Below are positions 59,634 through 64,000 of a stretch of 64,000 nt of DNA, one piece after another. Source of the DNA: Planctomycetota bacterium. Lineage in GTDB: Bacteria > Planctomycetota > Planctomycetia > Pirellulales > Pirellulaceae. The first letter of the stretch is position 1, and each line of letters starts with the position of its first letter. A program made the position numbers and the translations under genes. The stretch covers positions 62,001-126,000 of the forward strand of contig VGZA01000002.1 in the NCBI GenBank assembly GCA_016872775.1, given 5' to 3'. The notes under the pieces were generated by a model. It saw only the letters and a program-made list of their open reading frames with translations. It searched no databases and was not told the DNA's origin.

Positions 59634-60857
59634 ATGTCGCTGATCACCCGCTACGTCCTCAAAGAACTGCTGGCGGTATTCCTGCTGGGTCTGGTGACAC
59701 TCACCATCGTCATCAACCTGGTACTGTTGGTCAGCGAAGCGGTCCGACAGGGACTCGGTCCGATGCCGATGTTGCGTCTGTTGCCTTACGTGCTTCCCAA
59801 TGCGCTTCGATTCGCGATTCCCGGCACCATCCTGTTCGCTTTTTGCTCCGTTTACGGACGGATTGCGTCGGCCAGCGAAGACATCGCCGTAAAGTCGGCG
59901 GGTGTGGCACCCTGGCAACTGATTAAGCCTGGCCTGATTCTCGCATTCCTGGTCAGCCTGGTGGCAGTGGGATTGAACGATCTGGCCGCGTCCTGGGGAC
60001 GCCAGGGCGCTCAGCGCGTGATCCTGCAATCGCTGGAGCAGATTGTCTACGGCACCTTGCGGACTCGTCTTTCCTACAGCGTGAATCGGCTGTCGATCCA
60101 CGTCAAGGAAGTGGACGGGCGGCGTCTGATATTTCCCACGATCACGATTTTCAGCCCGCAGGACGATCGTACGGTGACGTTGCATGCCGCCGAAGCTGAA
60201 TTGCGCACCAATCCGGACCGCAACACGCTGGGCATTATCATGCAGGACTCTGTCATCGAAATCGGCGACCGCGTTCGCATCGAGTATCCGGGGGAAAAGC
60301 TGCACGAGATCAATCTGGCCGATGCCACGAAAAATGGCGATAGCGGTACCCATCCTGCCGACTACGCGATGGGAAAAATCCCCATCGAGCTTTCCCATCA
60401 GGGAGCGGAGATCGAACGGCTGGAGCAAGTGTCGGCGGCAAGAGCGGCGGTGCAACTCGTGTGCGGCGAAACCAGCGGCTTTCTCGATACCGACTGGAAC
60501 GCCGCGGTCTCCGATCTGCACGCCGCCCGAGGACGGCTCTGGCGGCTGCAGGCCGAGCCAACGCGGCGCTGGGCAAACGGCTTCAGCTGTTTCTTCTTCG
60601 CACTGGTCGGCGCACCCTGGGCGTTGCGCTCGCGCAAGTCCGACGTCTGGTCGACATTTTTCTGGTGTTTTCTGCCGATCCTGATCAGTTACTATCCGCT
60701 GATGATGTACGGAGTGTCCCAGGCTAAAGCCGGGCTGTTCCCCCCCTCAGCCGCCTGGCTCGGAAACCTGCTGCTGCTGGCGATGGGACTGCTGGTATTG
60801 AACCCAGTCGCAATCAGAGTTCCTCTTCTGGGGCGAGTCGGACTGGGCCACCTCTGA
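59634..60857 (+). CDS. LptF/LptG-family permease
   Basis: 407 aa from ATG 59634. The N-terminus MSLITRYVLKELLAVFLLGL is typical of YjgP/YjgQ proteins; three transmembrane helices (LVTLTIVINLVLLV, VLPNALRFAIPGTILFAF, LAFLVSLVAVGLND) precede a periplasmic domain (RLSYSVNRLSIHVKEVDG) and three more helices at the end (CFFFALVGAPWALR, LPILISYYPLMMYG, LLLAMGLLVLNPVA). It would extract lipopolysaccharide or a similar lipid with an LptB ATPase, absent here. Planctomycetes often carry these with altered LPS. Confidence 0.9.
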   Translation: MSLITRYVLKELLAVFLLGLVTLTIVINLVLLVSEAVRQGLGPMPMLRLLPYVLPNALRFAIPGTILFAFCSVYGRIASASEDIAVKSAGVAPWQLIKPGLILAFLVSLVAVGLNDLAASWGRQGAQRVILQSLEQIVYGTLRTRLSYSVNRLSIHVKEVDGRRLIFPTITIFSPQDDRTVTLHAAEAELRTNPDRNTLGIIMQDSVIEIGDRVRIEYPGEKLHEINLADATKNGDSGTHPADYAMGKIPIELSHQGAEIERLEQVSAARAAVQLVCGETSGFLDTDWNAAVSDLHAARGRLWRLQAEPTRRWANGFSCFFFALVGAPWALRSRKSDVWSTFFWCFLPILISYYPLMMYGVSQAKAGLFPPSAAWLGNLLLLAMGLLVLNPVAIRVPLLGRVGLGHL

Positions 60858-61010
60858 CCTTGCCGAAAGACAGCAGGGGCGGGGCCGGCCGGAATTCGAC
60901 TTGCCCCAGGCGATTCTCCCGAGGTACACTTGGCCTCGCCGGTACAAGGAAGTTACCGCGTCATGCATCCAGGCGAGCCAGGATTCCGAGCGACAGGAGG
61001 TTGCGGAAAT

Positions 61011-62642
61011 ATGCTTTCGCGTTGGCCGCTGCGATTCAAAATGCTGTTGGGTGCGGTCGCGCTGGCCGTGATCGTCGGCTTACTTGCCGTCGGCAGTTTT
61101 CGCGGCGTTTACTCCTATCGGCAATTGGCGCGTAGCGTCAGTCATCGGGCCAGCGAATTACCGATCGCCGCGGAACTCGCCTCGTCGGTCGCGGAACTGC
61201 GTCTGACGACCAGCCGCATCGGGCAGCGTCGCAATCCGACGATCGCCGCGTATCCCCAGATCCTGGACGAGCGGGACCGACTTCGAGGACAGTTGCAGCG
61301 CGTGCACGTCGCCATCGACCGTTATCGGGAGCAGTTGGAAAGTGCCGGGGCGGGAGACCCCCACTTCGACGATAATCACATGGAATTCACCACGCTTATG
61401 GAAATCGAGCAACTCCTGCGGCAGGTCGACGATCAGACCTCGCCCGAGCGGTGGATTCACACGCAACTCGATATCGATCAACTGAACGATCAGCTCGACC
61501 ATATGTCCGACCTCTGCTCGGAATTACCGAGTCACCTGCACCAGCGGCTGACCGCGTTTGCGGGAGAGGTCCGCGGACAGTACCGGACCTGGATCATCGT
61601 TACCTGGGTCACGACGATCGGCGCAGGGGCGGTCGTCTTGGGACTGCTGGCGGTTTTTTACTATTCGATCTTCACTCCGTTACGGATCCTGGTCGAGGAT
61701 TCACGCCGCATTTCCGGGGGCGACTTCGAGCATCGCATTGCGGTGCGCACCAGGGACGAGGTCGCCGAACTGGGTGAAGCGATGAACGACATGACCGGCC
61801 GATTCCGCGAAATCCGGGACAATCTGGACCAGCTGGTGCGCGAGCGTACACGGGAGCTGGAGGAGCGAACGCAGCAGCTGATTCGCAGCGAACAGTTGGC
61901 CAGCGTCGGGTTCCTGGCGGCGGGAGTCGCGCACGAGATCAACAATCCCCTGGCCTCGATCGCCTGGTGCGCCGAGTCGCTCGAGGGGCGTATCGACGAC
62001 TTGTTGAATTCCCCCACGGCGACCCATTCCGAGCCCGAAGATGCCGAAGTCGAAGTGGCCCGCAAATACGCGCGCCGGATCCAGTCGGAGGCGTTCCGCT
62101 GCAAAGGAATTACGGAGAAACTGCTCGATTTCTCCCGGCTGGAAACTCCCGAGCGGCATGCCACCAATCTCACGGAACTTGTCCGGGACATGATCCAGAT
62201 GGTACAGACCATCGACGGATATCGCGGCAAGTCGATTGAACTGGAGGCGGAGCAGGACCTGATCTGCACGATCAGCGCGCCGCAAATCAAGCAAGTCGTA
62301 CTCAACCTGCTTACCAACGCTCTGGAGAGCATCGATACGGGCGGTCGAGTTCAAGTCCGACTGGCGCGCCTGGCCGACAGCGTCGAGCTGGTGGTTGCGG
62401 ACAACGGCTGCGGGATGGCTCCGGAAGTGCTGGCCCATCTCTTCCAGCCGTTCTTCACTCGGCGGCGCGATGGGCATGGCACTGGCCTGGGCTTGTCGAT
62501 CACGCACCGTATCATCGATCAGCACCAGGGAACGATCGAAGCGAGCAGCGACGGGCCCCAGCGCGGTTCGACAATGCGAGTCACTTTACCCGTCCAACTG
62601 GATCAGGGAGAACATGAAAAACAACATCGCCAAGTCGCCTGA
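61011..62642 (+). CDS. Membrane sensor histidine kinase (HAMP, HisKA, HATPase)
   Basis: 543 aa from ATG 61011, with AGGAGG 10 nt upstream. TM1 (MLLGAVALAVIVGLLAVGSF), an extracytoplasmic helical sensor of ~170 residues, TM2 (VTTIGAGAVVLGLLAVFYYS), a HAMP domain (FTPLRILVEDSRRISGGDFE), a coiled coil and the kinase core. Phosphoacceptor H308 lies in GVAHEINNPLAS; N box NLLTNALES, G1 DNGCGM, G2 GTGLGLS. Its last 29 nt overlap the response regulator gene, so the pair is translated together. Signal unknown. Confidence 0.95.
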   Translation: MLSRWPLRFKMLLGAVALAVIVGLLAVGSFRGVYSYRQLARSVSHRASELPIAAELASSVAELRLTTSRIGQRRNPTIAAYPQILDERDRLRGQLQRVHVAIDRYREQLESAGAGDPHFDDNHMEFTTLMEIEQLLRQVDDQTSPERWIHTQLDIDQLNDQLDHMSDLCSELPSHLHQRLTAFAGEVRGQYRTWIIVTWVTTIGAGAVVLGLLAVFYYSIFTPLRILVEDSRRISGGDFEHRIAVRTRDEVAELGEAMNDMTGRFREIRDNLDQLVRERTRELEERTQQLIRSEQLASVGFLAAGVAHEINNPLASIAWCAESLEGRIDDLLNSPTATHSEPEDAEVEVARKYARRIQSEAFRCKGITEKLLDFSRLETPERHATNLTELVRDMIQMVQTIDGYRGKSIELEAEQDLICTISAPQIKQVVLNLLTNALESIDTGGRVQVRLARLADSVELVVADNGCGMAPEVLAHLFQPFFTRRRDGHGTGLGLSITHRIIDQHQGTIEASSDGPQRGSTMRVTLPVQLDQGEHEKQHRQVA

Positions 62643-64000
62643 CCGCCTGAAAATCCTGTTCGCCGACGACGAACCGTCGATCCAGGACTGCATGAGCATC
62701 GAATTGCCGCGGATGGGGCATGCTGTCACCGTTTGCCCGGACGGATTCACGGCCCTGGCAGCACTGGAAAAAAATGCCTACGACTGCCTGCTGGTCGATC
62801 TGGACATGCCTGGTATGTCGGGCATGCAGCTTGTCGAGCGTCTCCGGCAGGATTCCCCGGAGACGGAGGCGATCATCCTGACGGGCAAATCCTCGCTCGA
62901 CTCGGCCATTGCCGCGTTGCGCCAGGGCGTTTTTGACTATCTGACCAAACCGTGCAAACTGGTGGAACTGGATGCGCTGCTGAAAAGGGTCGCGGAAAAA
63001 CGGGAATTGCGCAACCGCTGCCGTGCCCTGCAGCACCGGCTGGAGCGGATCGAAGGGAAAACCCAATTGATCGGCGACAGTCCACAAATTGCGCAAGTGC
63101 GCGGCCGTATCGCCCGCGTCGCACCCTCGGAATCGACCGTATTGATCCTTGGTGAAACCGGGACAGGCAAGGAACTGGCCGCCCGCGCGGTCCACGAACA
63201 GAGCATGCGCCGCGAAAAACCGTTCGTCGCCATCAACTGTGGCGCGCTGCCGGAATCGCTGATCGAGAGCGAGCTGTTCGGGCACCGCAGAGGCGCATTC
63301 ACCGGCGCGGACGAAAGCCGTGCGGGACTTTTCGAGGTCGCTCATGGAGGCACCCTCTTCCTTGACGAGATCGGTGAACTGCCCAAACCGATGCAAGCCA
63401 AGCTCCTGCGCGTGCTCGAAACCGGCGACTTGCGGCGTGTTGGAGAAAACCAGTCGATTCAGGTCGACGTCCGAGTGATCTGCGCCACGCACAGGAACCT
63501 GGAACAGATGGTGGAACAGGGGGATTTCCGCGAGGATTTGATGTTCCGCATCAATACCTTCGAGATCACTCTGCCGTCGTTGCGCGAACGGCCGGACGAC
63601 ATCCGCGGTCTGGCGGAGCATCTCTACCGGCGCTTCCGGCCGATGGTAAATCCACGAAACGGCTCGCTTTTCAGTCCCGAAGCGATCGATTACCTGCTTT
63701 CCCATTCCTGGCCGGGCAACGTGCGCGAACTGGCCAACGTCATCGAACATGCCTTGATTCTCTGCGATCAGCCTCCAGTGCTGCTGGAACACCTGCCGCC
63801 GCGGCTGGCTACGAGAAAAAGCAGGAGCCGAAGTAGCCGCAGCGCATTCGGACCGATAACGCTGCAAAAGCTGGAAATGCAAGCCATTCTGGAAGCGGTC
63901 GATCGCCACGGCGGAAACAAACCGGCCGCCGCCGAGGAATTGGGGATCAGCGTGAAGACGCTCTATAACCGGCTCAGCCAGATCAGCACCCTGGAAAAGT
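62614..64000 (+). CDS. NtrC-type sigma-54 response regulator (3' end outside window)
   Basis: At least 462 aa, open to the right edge. ATG 62614 has AGGGAG just upstream. The receiver domain has D62 as phosphoacceptor ([12 protein letters not shown]) and K in YLTKPC. The AAA+ domain shows Walker A GETGTGKE, the sigma-54 contact loop GAFTGA, Walker [14 protein letters not shown] and [10 protein letters not shown] Fis-type helix-turn-helix starts near the edge ([20 protein letters not shown]). Partner of the overlapping histidine kinase; it activates sigma-54 promoters that are not identified here. Confidence 0.95.
   Translation, partial: MKNNIAKSPDRLKILFADDEPSIQDCMSIELPRMGHAVTVCPDGFTALAALEKNAYDCLLVDLDMPGMSGMQLVERLRQDSPETEAIILTGKSSLDSAIAALRQGVFDYLTKPCKLVELDALLKRVAEKRELRNRCRALQHRLERIEGKTQLIGDSPQIAQVRGRIARVAPSESTVLILGETGTGKELAARAVHEQSMRREKPFVAINCGALPESLIESELFGHRRGAFTGADESRAGLFEVAHGGTLFLDEIGELPKPMQAKLLRVLETGDLRRVGENQSIQVDVRVICATHRNLEQMVEQGDFREDLMFRINTFEITLPSLRERPDDIRGLAEHLYRRFRPMVNPRNGSLFSPEAIDYLLSHSWPGNVRELANVIEHALILCDQPPVLLEHLPPRLATRKSRSRSSRSAFGPITLQKLEMQAILEAVDRHGGNKPAAAEELGISVKTLYNRLSQISTLEK

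Noticed and set aside
62581-63909. 442-codon minus-strand frame at the right edge
   Set aside because: Lies antisense to the NtrC-type regulator, which has full motif content.

Overview
The window looks like a chromosomal segment of a planctomycete, most likely Pirellulales-like; this is inferred from gene content only. The clues are a DUF1501 / cytochrome-DUF1549-DUF1553 gene pair, a giant secreted protein with a basic N-terminus and planctomycete-type LExR-like motif, high GC content, a 32-codon KANHGKRP protein, and long runs of housekeeping genes mixed with lineage-specific hypotheticals. I see no phage, no CRISPR array, no rRNA and no intact mobile element.

Layout. 1-6323: 3'-truncated giant secreted metzincin-like/beta-helix protein (minus strand), with a promoter near 6.5 kb. 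6.5-9.4 kb: gene-poor accessory stretch with stem-loops, tRNA-Met(CAT) plus a terminator, a dyad repeat and an IS66 transposase fragment. 9.4-21.4 kb: mutS (minus) and fliG (plus); then clpC, a membrane hypothetical, purF, a two-domain thiE, trmB and fabZ (all minus); and the tiny ribosomal-protein-like gene. 21.4-29.6 kb: an MMPL/RND exporter, sulfotransferase, an alpha-oxoamine synthase (serine palmitoyltransferase-like), a Gdx-type SMR exporter, an SDR and trpD. 29.7-32.9 kb: nucleoside hydrolase, a 6-pyruvoyl-tetrahydropterin synthase homologue, a CitG-like protein and a SpoU rRNA/tRNA methyltransferase. 33-42 kb: DUF1501 and DUF1549/1553 proteins, a GNAT protein, secreted hydrolases and a DUF5009/HGSNAT-like membrane protein. 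42-50.8 kb: SNF2 helicase, two hypotheticals, alpha/beta hydrolase, class III aminotransferase with a Gfo/Idh/MocA oxidoreductase, sugar isomerase and a broken FHA gene. 51.3-64 kb: DksA-like protein, HtrA-type protease, MlaE-F-D lipid transport, PEGA lipoprotein, PP2C phosphatase, SAM methyltransferase, LptF/G permease, and a histidine kinase overlapping an NtrC-type sigma-54 activator that runs off the right edge.

Themes. The right end is envelope-centred (Mla, LptF/G, HtrA, PEGA, two-component pair). The 20-29 kb part carries several lipid-type enzymes (FabZ, MMPL exporter, AOS enzyme, SDR, sulfotransferase) and may make a sphingoid-type or sulfated lipid; this is inference. Several genes look recently eroded: the purF tail past an in-frame TGA, the FHA gene with an apparent series of frame shifts, an epoxide-hydrolase N-domain without its catalytic part, and the IS66 fragment. 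The most notable small gene is the 32-aa bL37-like basic protein at 21339-21437, too short for most gene callers.
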